From assembly GCA_022579005.1 (NCBI GenBank), contig MU401829.1:1-25016 (forward strand): 25,016 nt of DNA, given 5' to 3'. A program made the position numbers and the translations under genes. Position 1 is the stretch's first letter; every line of letters begins with the position of its first letter. The notes under the pieces are model-generated. The model ran no database searches, was not told where the DNA came from, and saw nothing but the letters and a program-made list of their open reading frames with translations. Below, piece by piece: positions 1-9,077 of the stretch. Origin of the DNA: Poronia punctata. Lineage: Eukaryota; Ascomycota; Sordariomycetes; Xylariales; Xylariaceae.

Positions 1-2
1 TA

Positions 3-210
3 TTTACTAATAATACTAACCTAAGCTTTTAAATTAGTTTTATTATTATTTTTGCTACTAAATTAATTTTAAATTATAAGCAAAATAAATATAAACTTAC
101 TAGCAATATTATATACTAAAACTTAAGTAAATATAAGCGCATTACTTAATTTATTTTTACTAGTAAACTATATAATATAGTTAATAAAATTAATAGCGCT
201 AATGCTTTAT
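3..210 (+). pseudogene. Copia-like RNase H domain remnant (end of pol)
   Basis: Reading from base 3 gives FTNNTNLSF followed by a stop. After about 28 codons comes KLTSNIIY, a stop, then NLSKYKRIT, a stop, and FIFTSKLYNIV. This is the order seen in RNase H of fungal Ty1/copia polyproteins: a DxSFA-type block, SSQIG, NIxHW, a KRVTRS-type block, then SELY. RNase H removes the RNA strand during reverse transcription. The acidic residue of the first block now reads Asn (AAT), and stops sit where Gln or Trp codons would be expected, as RIP produces. Reading continues from beyond the left edge. The same frame occurs on the minus strand at 2369-2600 and 3715-3950, which confirms the reading independently. 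Confidence 0.75.
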
Positions 211-572
211 ATACTACTTTATACTTAATTTTTAAAATATTTAAATTACTTTTAATTTCTTTAGTACTTTATACTAATTTTAAATTGCTTTATTAATATT
301 TTATAAAGCTTAAAAGTATATAAAAAAAACGCTTTATAATTAATATAATATTGCTATAAAAACCTTATAAAAAAAAAGATTATAAAAGTATATTAAATTA
401 ACAAAAAAGATAACTTTGCAAATTTATTTATAAAAAAAACTTTTCACTAAGCACTTAAGTTCTTTATTATAACAAATTAAATATAAATTAAAATTAAAGC
501 ATTAATAAATTGTTTATAAATTAAAAATAAAAGCATAAAAAAATAAAAATATAGTTAAAAAAAAATAGCAAG
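211..572 (+). other. 3' internal region between RNase H and LTR (inverted copy)
   Basis: This region matches the reverse complement of 3339-3714. It holds the end of the polyprotein and the 3' untranslated region of the retrotransposon. It ends in a purine-rich run just before the LTR (about 545-572), in the position of a polypurine tract that primes plus-strand synthesis. No open frame of useful length remains. Confidence 0.6.
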
Positions 573-959
573 TATTAAAATCTTTTTTAATACTTTTAAC
601 CTTATTAACTATATTAAAACTATTAAAACGCAAATACTTTATAAATATAAATATTTAATTTCTTATACATTTATTATAATTGCATTAGACTTATCTTATT
701 AAAAAAGTATATACGCAGTATATGTACATAGTATATAACTAGTATATAAAAAGTAAGCGTCCTTTATATATTAAATATATAAAGTATATATATCCCTTTT
801 ATATTACTAATAAGTTTTAATTAATTATAAACCTTTATAGCTATATAAAACTTGCTAAAAAAAGTCCTTATAACTTCCTTTCCTTTTAATTAATTTAGTT
901 AATATAGTACTATAAATAATAACGTGTTATAATTATATTTACCCCTAGCCGGACTAATA
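573..959 (+). repeat. 3' LTR of the plus-strand copia copy, long variant
   Basis: This is a third copy of the family LTR, reverse-complemented relative to 3000-3338 and 8738-9072. It starts TATTAAAATC and ends GGACTAATA, which match the outer ends of the other two LTRs. It is about 387 bases, some 48 longer than the others. The extra and most divergent sequence lies in its first 200 bases. The last 140 bases align well, including the block ATAGTACTATA and the GACTAATA end. The expected terminal dinucleotides TG...CA now read TA...TA, as CpA to TpA mutation would give. Confidence 0.8.
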
Positions 960-2140
960 GTTATACTTATTAGTATAAAAAAAAGTAATAAGCTAACTAT
1001 TAAAATAAACTAAAAAGGTATAAAAATAATTTTTTTTAAAAATAAGTTTAGTAAAAAACTATTTAATAAAAGCGTTAAAAAGAAATACTAATAAAAAAAT
1101 TAATATTTTAACTAAAATACGCAAAATTATATTTTTTATAATCTTATATATAAAAAATTAGCATAGTACAAAATATACAAAATAAAAAATTATTAACATT
1201 AATATAAAAGTAATAATAAAAAGCTATATTAGCAAGCGTTAAAAAACCAATGCAAATTTAAAAAAAGCTATTAAGCTAAACTATATAGCATATAAAGCTA
1301 AAAAGTAAATTGTTGCTATAAATAATAAAAAACATTATAGCGTAAAATAAAAAAAGCGTAAAATAGACTTAATTAATTTTTAGCAGCAGCGTAAAAAAGG
1401 ACGTTAAATCTTTTACTATATTAAGAAAAAAAAGTAGTAAAAAAAAAAAGAATTTTAGCAATAAAAAGTAAAAAGTTTTTATATACTAATAGCTAATTAT
1501 GCAAAATTAGCGTTTATAACTAATAATAGTAGTTATAAAAGTTATATATTTTTTACTTTTTTAGCAACGTATAATAGTTACTTTTATTAGCTATATTTAC
1601 TAATATTAACTATATTTTTTAATTATAAGGTTACTATATATAAAAAATTACTTAATAGCTACTAAGTAATTACTTTTTTACTTATATTAATACTAGCAAT
1701 ATTATATTTATACTTATAATTATTATAATAAACTATGTTAGTTTAAACTTAAAACTAAATCTATACTTTAGTATAAAAAAAAGTTATAACTTAAAAACAA
1801 AAAAAAAGTATAAAAATATAGATATTTATTTAATTTTTTTTAATTTTTTAAAAGTTATTTTTTAATAAATTAACCTTTTTGCTTAAAAATAAAAAGAATA
1901 TATTTATTTTATATATATATAAAAAAACGTCTTTATATAAAAAGAAAACTTTTAGTATTAAAATATTAATAATAACACTATAGCTAAAAACGCAGCTTAG
2001 GCTACTAAGGCTGCAAAAGTTAAACTAACTTAACTAAGTAAACAAAGCACTTATTAGCTATATAATAGCTAACCTATAGCTTAAATACTAGCAAAGTTTT
2101 CTTAGCCTTTTTAATTTTAATTAAATTAGTTAGCTTTATA
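960..2140 (+). pseudogene. Decayed DNA-transposon-like segment, possibly pogo type
   Basis: This 1.2 kb lies between two copia copies and is unlike either. The clearest part is 1498-1680, where one frame reads NYAKLAFITNNSSYKSYIFF, then TFLATYNSYFY, a stop, and LYLLILTIFFNYKVTIYKKL. The spacing resembles the second half of a pogo/Tc1-type DDE domain: a DxHxSH block, a hydrophobic helix, an LPPHxSHxxQPLD-like block, then a YK..Y motif. Here the catalytic Asp would have become Asn and the PPH block is unrecognisable. Upstream (960-1490) the sequence is Lys-rich when translated and shows no domain. Terminal repeats were not found. The call is an inference from one motif region. Confidence 0.35.
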
Positions 2141-2368
2141 TAAAAACAATATAAAAAAAAATTGCCCTTTAGCAGCAATTTTCAACATAAAACTTAAATA
2201 TGTAAAACTAATTTAAAAAATAAAATTTATTAATATTTATTTTATATATTGTTTATTGTTTTATTTTTTAATTATATATAAAAACAAAGTCTTTAGCTAT
2301 GTACGTTTATCGTACGTATAAAGAACAAAGTACTCCTTATTTCTTATTAAAGAAACCGACAATTATTA
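2141..2368. other. Spacer with no gene; slightly less mutated than its surroundings
   Basis: No reading frame or known repeat was found. The stretch keeps several CpA and TpG sites (for example GCAGCAATTTTCAACAT near 2173) and a near-palindrome, TACGTTTATCGTACGTA, at about 2302-2318. It may be the edge of an older insertion or a relic of unique DNA. It ends where the RNase H remnant of the older copia copy starts. Confidence 0.4.
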
Positions 2369-2999
2369 ACTTTATTAACTATACTATATAGTTTGCTTGT
2401 AAAAATAAATTAAGTAATGCGCTTATATTTATTTAAGCTTTAGTATATAATATTGCTAGTAATCTTATACTTATTTTGCTTATAGTTTAACATTAATCTT
2501 ATAATATAAAAAATAATAAAACTAATTTAAAAACTTAAGTTAGTATTTTTAGCAAATAATCTATTAGTAAAAGTAAATAGCTTGGTTTTTATTAAATTTA
2601 AAGGTATATAAGTTAATTTATAGTGCTTATTTTAAATTTGCTAGTTAATTTGCTTATTTAACGCTTAAATATTATTTTTTATATGTTTAATAACTTGTAT
2701 AGCTATTAATAACTTAAATATAGGTTTAAGTTAATAAATACTGCTAATATATATACTATATACTTTTTAACTAATATATTAATAAAAAGCGTTAATTAAA
2801 ATAAGATTAATTTTAATTAAATTCTTTACTTAACTCTTTTATATTAAAATTACTTTACTATTTTAAAAAGTAACTTTTATACTATTAAACTTAATTGCTT
2901 ATTTCTTATTAAAAAATTGCTTTAGTTTTGCTTTAAATTTAGCTTTAATAAGTTTGCTTTTCTTTTAGCTAAAAACGTAAGTATAGTAAATAATAAAGT
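2369..2999 (-). mobile_element. Older copia copy, left fragment (3' part), split by nested insertion
   Basis: These 631 bases align from end to end with 3715-4349 inside the complete element, and the alignment stops exactly where the LTR at 3000 begins. The other half of this copy resumes at 9073. The left end falls inside the RNase H region, so the 3' end and 3' LTR of this older copy are missing; a deletion or another insertion removed them. Mutation is strong but slightly lighter than in the inserted copy. Confidence 0.9.
2369..2999 (-). pseudogene. Copia-like reverse transcriptase end and RNase H remnant (older copy)
   Basis: On the minus strand, about 2672-2712 reads AIQVIKHIKNNI, a stop, then ALNKQIN, like the linker between reverse transcriptase and RNase H in fungal copia elements. 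At about 2521-2586 it reads KLFTFTNRLFAKNTNLSF and a stop, matching the first RNase H block with its Asp read as Asn. At 2400-2450 it reads SNIIY, a stop, SLNKYKRIT and a stop, then FIFTSKLYSIV. This is the best-preserved pol segment in the window and gives the family identification. Premature stops stand at positions where Gln or Trp are usual. It continued upstream into what is now 9078 onward before the nested insertion. Confidence 0.8.
2995..2999. repeat. Target site duplication AAAGT (left)
   Basis: AAAGT directly precedes the LTR start TGTTAGTC at 3000 and recurs directly after the other LTR at 9073-9077. Five bases is the usual duplication length for LTR retrotransposons. Joining the flanks at this word gives AATAATAAAGTATTATTTG, matching 4339-4357 of the inserted copy with a single difference, so this is the true insertion site. 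Confidence 0.93.
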
Positions 3000-3338
3000 T
3001 GTTAGTCTAGCTAGAAATAGATGTGATTATAATACGTTACTACTTGTAGTACTATATTAAACTTAATTAATTAAAAAAGAAAAGAAGTTAAAAGAACTAC
3101 TTATAGCTAGTTTTAAATAGCTTATAATATAAAGGCTACTTAGACTTACTATATACTAAGTATATAAAAGTAGCGTACTTTTTATAATTAAAGTATATAG
3201 TAAGTATATACTTATAATTAGCTTATGCGTATATATTTATTTTTTTAGTATTTACTTTTATTAAAAAATATAATATAGTTTATATTAATATAGCTAATAT
3301 AGTTAATAAGTAAAAGGGTATTAAAAGGGATTTTAATA
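3000..3338 (-). repeat. LTR of the nested copia element (3' LTR in coding sense)
   Basis: It starts TGTTAGTCTAGCTAG and ends GGGATTTTAATA. The start keeps the canonical TG; the end is AATA where AACA would be canonical. Compared with 8738-9072 there are about 30 substitutions, all but one transitions, plus one 4-base gap near 3082-3095. LTRs carry promoter and polyadenylation signals, but none can be read in this state. Confidence 0.92.
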
Positions 3339-3356
3339 CTTGCTATTTCTTTTTAA
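3339..3356 (-). promoter_or_regulatory. Probable polypurine tract of the copia element
   Basis: Read on the minus strand, the bases next to the 3' LTR are AAAAAGAAATAGCAAG, which is almost all purine. This is where the primer for plus-strand DNA synthesis lies in LTR retrotransposons. The inverted copy has a matching purine-rich run at 548-572. The call comes from position and composition. Confidence 0.5.
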
Positions 3357-3714
3357 CTATATTTTTTTTAATATTATTAACTTTTAAGCAATCTACTATT
3401 GCTTTAATATATATTTATATTTAATTTATTATAATAAAAAACTTAAGTATTAAATTAAAAGTTTTTTTTTATAAACAAATTTATAAAGTTTTTTTTTGTT
3501 TTTAATTTAATATACTTTTATAATCTTTTTACGCTTATAAGATTTTTATAGCAATATAATATTAATTATAAAGCGTTTTTTACTTATATTTTAAAGCTTT
3601 ATAAAGTATTAGTAAAGCAACTTAAAATTAGTATAAAGTATTAAAAAAATTAAAAGTAATTTAAATATTTTAGTTATTAAGTATAAAGTAGTATATAAAA
3701 TAATAGCGTTATTT

Positions 3715-6700
3715 ACTTTATTAACTATGCTATATAGTTTGCTAGCAAAAACTAATTAAATAACGCGCTTATATTTATTTAAGTTTTAGTAAATAATATT
3801 GCAAGTAATTTTATACTTGTTTTGCTTATAATTTAATATTAATTTATTAGTAAAAATAATAAAAAAACTAATTTAAAAACTTAGGTTAGTATTGTTAACA
3901 AATAATTTATTAATAAAAATAAATAGCTTTACTTTTAATAACTTTAATAAAATATAAGTTAATTTATAATATTTATTTTTAATTTACTAGTTAATTTACT
4001 TATTTAATACTTAAATATTATTTTTAATAAGTTAAATAATTAATATAGCTATTAATAAGTTAAATATAGCTTTAAGTTAATAAATATTGCTAATATATAT
4101 ATTATATACTTTTTAGCTAATATATTACTAAAAATATTTAATAAATTAAAGTTAATTTAAATTAAATTTTTTATTTGGTTTTTTTTTATATAAAAATTAT
4201 ATTATTATTTTAAAAAGTAATCTTTATACTATTAAACTTAATTGCTTATTTTTTGCTTAAGTATTGCTTTAGTTTTGCTTTAAATTTAGCTTTAAAAAGT
4301 TTAGTTTTTTTTAAGTTAAAAACGTAAGTATAGCAAATAATAAAGTATTATTTATTTATAGCATAGCAATATTAAATTTATTATATTTACTTTTTATAAA
4401 TAAAAAGTAAAAGTTATAAGTTAAAGTTATTATACTAAGTTAATTTTAGTAGTATTTATAATAAGTTTAAAACTAATATAAACTTAATTTAGCTAAACTA
4501 TAAAAAAAATAAAGTAATTAAAAAATAGTACTTTTAAAGTACTTTTTTTAAGTTTAATTAGTAAGCGTATATAAATAGTTTAAAAGAAATAGTTTTTTGC
4601 TTATATATATACTTATATAATATTTTTTAGCTTACTATAAACGTTATAATTTTAAATTATAAATAAGCTAAAAGTAAAAATAACTTATTAACTTATTTAC
4701 TAAATAATAAAAGCTTAATATAAAACTGTCTTTTTTAATTATAACTTTAAACTATAAGTTGCAATTTTTTATAAAGCTAAGTTAATTTACTTTTAATTTT
4801 ATATACTATATAAAATAAAAATAGCTTAATATTTAAGCGCATTTTAAAGTTAAATTAAATAAACTTAAAGATTTTTATATTTAAAAAATTATTAGTTTTT
4901 AAAGCATTAAACGTTTTAAAAGGTAAACTAAAAGTAGTAATAATACTTTAATTATATAGCTTTAAATATAATTAAAAATTTGCTTTTTATTTTATATTTA
5001 AGTACGTTTTTAGTACTATAACGTATATAAATTATATTGTTAAAAAATACTAAAATATAGTAATTATATTTTTTTATATTTTTTTATAAAAACAGTAAAT
5101 AACTGCTAAAGTAGTTAAAAGCTAAAAGCTTTTTACTTTTAGTATATTTTAATTTATATTTACTTTATTATTAGTTTAGTTTAAATTTGCTAGTAATTTA
5201 GTAGCGTATTAATAAAGCTTTACTTAAATATAATAAAACATTATTAGTTTATTAACTATATTAATAATAATATTTTTGTTTTTAATTATATAAACTTTAA
5301 ATAAACTATTTTATTTTTGCTTTTTTTACTAAATAAAAACTTTACTTTATTAAAAAAAAAAAGTAAATTAAAGCTATTTTAAGTATAAAGTATACAAAAT
5401 ACGTTTATTTTTACTTTTTAAATTTAAATAGCTTTTATAGCTTGTTAAATTGCTTTTATATATTAAATAATTTTAAATAATAATAGCAAATTATAATTAA
5501 TTTATAAATAAGTTTTAAATACTAACAAAGTAAAAATTAGTTTATTAAAGCTTGCTATATTATTTAATACTTTTATAGCTATTTATAAAATTAATTTATT
5601 ATTATTTTAGTAGCTAATGTTTTTTAATAATATTAAAGGCATAGCATAAAAGGGAATATGCGTATTTAATTTTACTAAGTACTTAATATGCTTTAATAAA
5701 TATTTTTTTATAAGTAATTTTTATAATTTTAATACTAATTTAAAACTTTTTTAAAGCAAAGCTAGTACTAAAGTTATAAACTATATAATTAAGCAGTTTT
5801 TAGTAAACGTTAATCTAGCACTTATAAAGTATATTTTATGCTTTATACGCTTTTATTAATTAAATAAAAATTATAGTTTAAAATAATATAGCTAAATTAA
5901 TAATATAAAGTATTTATTTTTTATTAATTTAAATAATATTAATAATAACTTTATAATTAAATTTATAATTGTTTTTTAAAGCAAATTTAAAACGTTTTAG
6001 CGCTAGGTTATATATTTAGTAATAATAGCAAAACTTTTAAATTGTTTTTAAAATAAAGTAATTAACTTTATAATTTATAGCAGTTAATATTTGCTTTAGT
6101 TTTGCTACTTAAAAATATTTAAATTGTTTATAAAGCTAGTATAACTTAGTTTTAATAAAGTATATAGTAGCTTTATAAAAGTATATATTAAAAAATAAAT
6201 ATTTTTATTTATAAATAACTAGTATTATATTACTATTGCTTTAAATAATAACATTTTTAGTATTATTAAAATAAGTACTAATATAATTAGCATTATATAA
6301 TAAAAATAAAAAAAAAGTAAATATATTTAAAATATAATATATTATTATACTAAAAAGGTTTTATATTTATATTGTGCTAATACTTTTAATAATACTGCTA
6401 TTATTATATTTAATATAAACTTTGCTTACTTTTTATATTATATTTGCTTTTAAATTTAAATATAAATACGTTTTTAATTGCGCTTTTTTAATAATTAAGT
6501 AGTTAAAAGTACTTATATTTTATAATTTGCTTTAGTACTTTATTTAATATAAAGTTTTTAAAATAAATTAGTTAAACAAGGTTTTAGCTTTAATTTACTA
6601 TATATTTTTGCTTATAATATAATATATATAACTAGCGTTTATTAAAAATTAAGTAAACCTTTTTGCTATTTTTTTATTAATATTATTTTATTTTATATTT

Positions 6701-8600
6701 AAAATAAAAACAAGTTTAAAAATACTTTTTGCTTTTATTAAGTACTTAAAAACTTTTTTTAATACTTTGTTTATATTTATTAATTATTTTAAAAGTAATA
6801 AAATATTATTACTTTAACTAATAATGTTTGTTTACTAAGTAGTTTATTAATTTATAGCTTTTTTTGCTATATATAAAATATTTAAACTTTATTTTTAATA
6901 TATTTAACTTAAGTTTAAAACAAAAGCAATATAAAATTAAAGTGTTTTTATTATAATTGTAATTATTATATTTATAATTTATATAAAACGTAGTACTGCT
7001 TTTATTATTATTTGCTACTTATAAATATGCTTAAAAGTTAAAAAATAAACTTTTAAACGTTAGCTTTTAATAAATAAGTGCTATATTAAACTTAAAAACA
7101 CTTTTATATGCCTGTACTATGTTTATTACTAAGTAAATTTTATTTTAATATATAATACTAAGTACTTGCTAAGCTTTTATAATTTTATTAATTATAAAGT
7201 TAAAAGCTTTTATAAAGGTTTTTTTTAAGTTTTAATTATAAATATTTTAATATATAATTGTTATTTAGTTAGTAAAGTATTAAAACTAATTTATAGTATT
7301 ATTAAAGTATAAATTTAACTTAAAGTATATTTTTTTTAAGTTTTATTTAAATTTATTTATTAAATTAAGTATTGTTTAGCGTAATTATTTAAAATTATAA
7401 AAAATATAGCTTAGTATTAGTTTTTAAATATTTTAATTTAGCAGCACATATTAATAAAAGTTTATACTTTATTATATAATAAGTTATAAGGCTTTTTTAT
7501 ATAATTATAATTCTTTTGCTATATTTTTATAAATATAGCAATTTTGTTTAGTATAAAAAAAGTATTGTTTATTAAATATATTAAAAGTAGTTAATAAAGC
7601 AAAATATAATTAAATTTATAAAAATTTAAAAATAATAATAAAAAGCTTTTAAATTTAATAGTAAAAATAAAAGCAAGTTGCTATTAAAGCGCTAACTATT
7701 TAATTATAAGTTAAAAAGTATATATAAAAATAAATATAAAAGCAGTTTAAAAAGTTTGAAGTGCTAATGCTTATACTTTTAATTTAAGTGCTAGTATTTT
7801 AAAATACGCTTTTAAATTAAATATATTTTAATATATATACTTTTTATTTTTAAAAGTAAATAAAAAAGTTTTGCTAAGCTTTTTGCCTTTATATAAAAAT
7901 ATATATAAAAAGTACTAAAGTTTTTTTATTATTATATTACTATATATAATTGCTAATAATTAATTATTAATAGCAGCTTAAATTTTAATTGCGCTATTAT
8001 TAATACTTTTTTAATTTAGTACTAGTAGTAATAAATATTAAACTATATATATAATAAAGTTAAAAAATTTTTATATTTAGTATTTAAAATCTTGTTAAAA
8101 AGCTTAAAAGAAATCTTTGCTCTTAAAGTTAATATATATATACTTAGTTATTTTAAACAATATATATATATTTATTTTATTTTCTACTAGCGTTTTAAAG
8201 TTAAAATCTTTAATATTTTAATAGTTAAAAATAATATGCTTTTTTAAAAAATAACGTGCTATTTTTATTTTTTTAAAAATTTAAACTTAATTAAGGTTTT
8301 TATTTTAAGCGTTATAAAAGCAATCTAATTTTACTTATTATGTATATAAAGCTTTTTATTATAATTATTCTTTTAAGCTTTTTAAAAATAAGCTAAAGTT
8401 ATATAATAATAATGCTATAGCAAATAGGTGCTAATTAGTTTTTAAATTAGCTTAAAGTTAAAAAGTAGTAAAAATGCTTACTATTTTTTATTTTATTAGT
8501 ATATAACTTATAAAACGTTTATTATAATTTAGCATTGCTTTTTTTGCTTACTTAATTTTCTTAAGTAGTTATATAGTTAATTTAAGTTAGATCTTTTATT
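3715..8600 (-). pseudogene. Copia-like gag-pol polyprotein remnant of the nested element
   Basis: This is the former single reading frame of the retrotransposon, read leftwards. Integrase inserts the DNA copy; reverse transcriptase and RNase H make it. Visible blocks are an integrase core near 5990-5790, a reverse transcriptase palm-side block at 4625-4561 (VYI, stop, AKNYFF, stop, TIYIRL, resembling the QAYVQ...IYVRPP block of fungal copia enzymes), and RNase H at about 4100-3715. The gag and protease part (about 8600-6100) gives no readable motif. Stops appear every few codons in all frames, with no preserved open stretch. The older copy at 9078-13081 aligns throughout, which supports the reading. 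Confidence 0.75.
5785..5995 (-). pseudogene. Copia-type integrase core remnant (nested copy)
   Basis: The minus strand reads RFKFALKNNYKFNYKVIINI, then I, a stop, INKK, a stop and ILYIINLAILF. In fungal copia integrases the corresponding stretch runs from an RF.. block through an Asp-containing beta strand to an LHIVDxATRFQ-type block. The two catalytic-strand Asp positions now read Asn, and His of the LHIVD block reads Tyr (CAT to TAT), all as RIP predicts. The second copy at 10560-10790 reads the same way with independent differences, so the frame is not a chance one. Confidence 0.7.
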
Positions 8601-8737
8601 TATTACTTACTTAATTTAGTACTTTTTAAAAGCAATATAAAGCTAATATAACTTTAAATTAAATAAGAAATAAGTATATTAATAATTGTATTTTTAAACT
8701 TTGCTTTTTTATAGTTGCTAATTTAATTACTAATTAG
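6000..8737 (-). other. 5' half of nested copia (gag/protease part and leader), no motif readable
   Basis: This stretch aligns with 10800-13081 of the older copy up to about 8285. Its last 450 bases (8286-8737) have no partner in the window. It should hold gag, protease and the leader with the primer-binding site beside the LTR at 8737. The minus-strand bases next to the LTR are CTAATTAGTAATTAAATTAG, too mutated to name a primer tRNA. Confidence 0.55.
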
Positions 8738-9072
8738 TATTAGTCTAGCTAGGGATAAATATAATTATAATATATTACTACTTATAGTACTATATTAAAC
8801 TTAATTAATTAAAAAAAAAAGGTAAAAAAACTACTTATAGCTAGGTTTAAATAGCTTACAATATAAAGGCTACTTAGACCTACTACGTACTAGGTATATA
8901 AAGGTAGCATACCCTTTATAATTAAAGTATATAGCAAGTACGTACTTATAATTAGCTTATATATATATATTTATTTTTTTAATATTTACTTTTATTAAGG
9001 AATATAATATAGTCTATATTAATATAACTAATATAGTTAATAGGTAAAAGGGTATTAAAAGGGATTTTAATA
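8738..9072 (-). repeat. LTR of the nested copia element (5' LTR in coding sense)
   Basis: It starts TATTAGTCTAGCTAGGG (TG changed to TA at the border) and ends GGGATTTTAATA. It is 335 bases and aligns fully with 3000-3338. It keeps more G and C in the middle (GACCTACTACGTACTAGG near 8876) than its partner, so the two LTRs were mutated on different strands at many sites. Confidence 0.92.
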
Positions 9073-9077
9073 AAAGT
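9073..9077. repeat. Target site duplication AAAGT (right)
   Basis: AAAGT directly follows the LTR end TTTTAATA and matches the word at 2995-2999. The next bases, ATTATTTGTTTA, continue the older copia sequence that stops at 2999. Confidence 0.93.

Larger units (their letters stand above)
1..959 (+). mobile_element. Partial Ty1/copia-like retrotransposon, 3' end, plus-strand copy
   Basis: This is the 3' part of an LTR retrotransposon that enters from beyond the left edge. Its parts, in order, are an RNase H coding remnant, a 3' region and an LTR. The whole stretch is the reverse complement of 3000 to about 3910, with the same order of parts, so it belongs to the same family as the complete element at 3000-9072 but lies in the opposite orientation. 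Substitutions between the copies are mostly C/T and G/A. The 5' half, the 5' LTR and the left target duplication lie outside the window. The family identification is strong because the RNase H remnant is recognisable; the exact right end rests on alignment with the other LTRs. Confidence 0.85.
3000..9072 (-). mobile_element. Complete Ty1/copia-like LTR retrotransposon, RIP-mutated, nested in an older copy
   Basis: This is a 6073-base element with LTRs of 339 and 335 bases and a perfect 5-base target duplication. Coding is on the minus strand, so the functional 5' LTR is the one at 8738-9072 and the 3' LTR is at 3000-3338. On that strand, integrase (about 5990-5790), reverse transcriptase (about 5200-4150) and RNase H (about 4100-3715) follow in copia order. 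The length is normal for the family. Every frame is broken by stops. It inserted into a copy of its own family, so it is the younger of the two. Confidence 0.9.
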
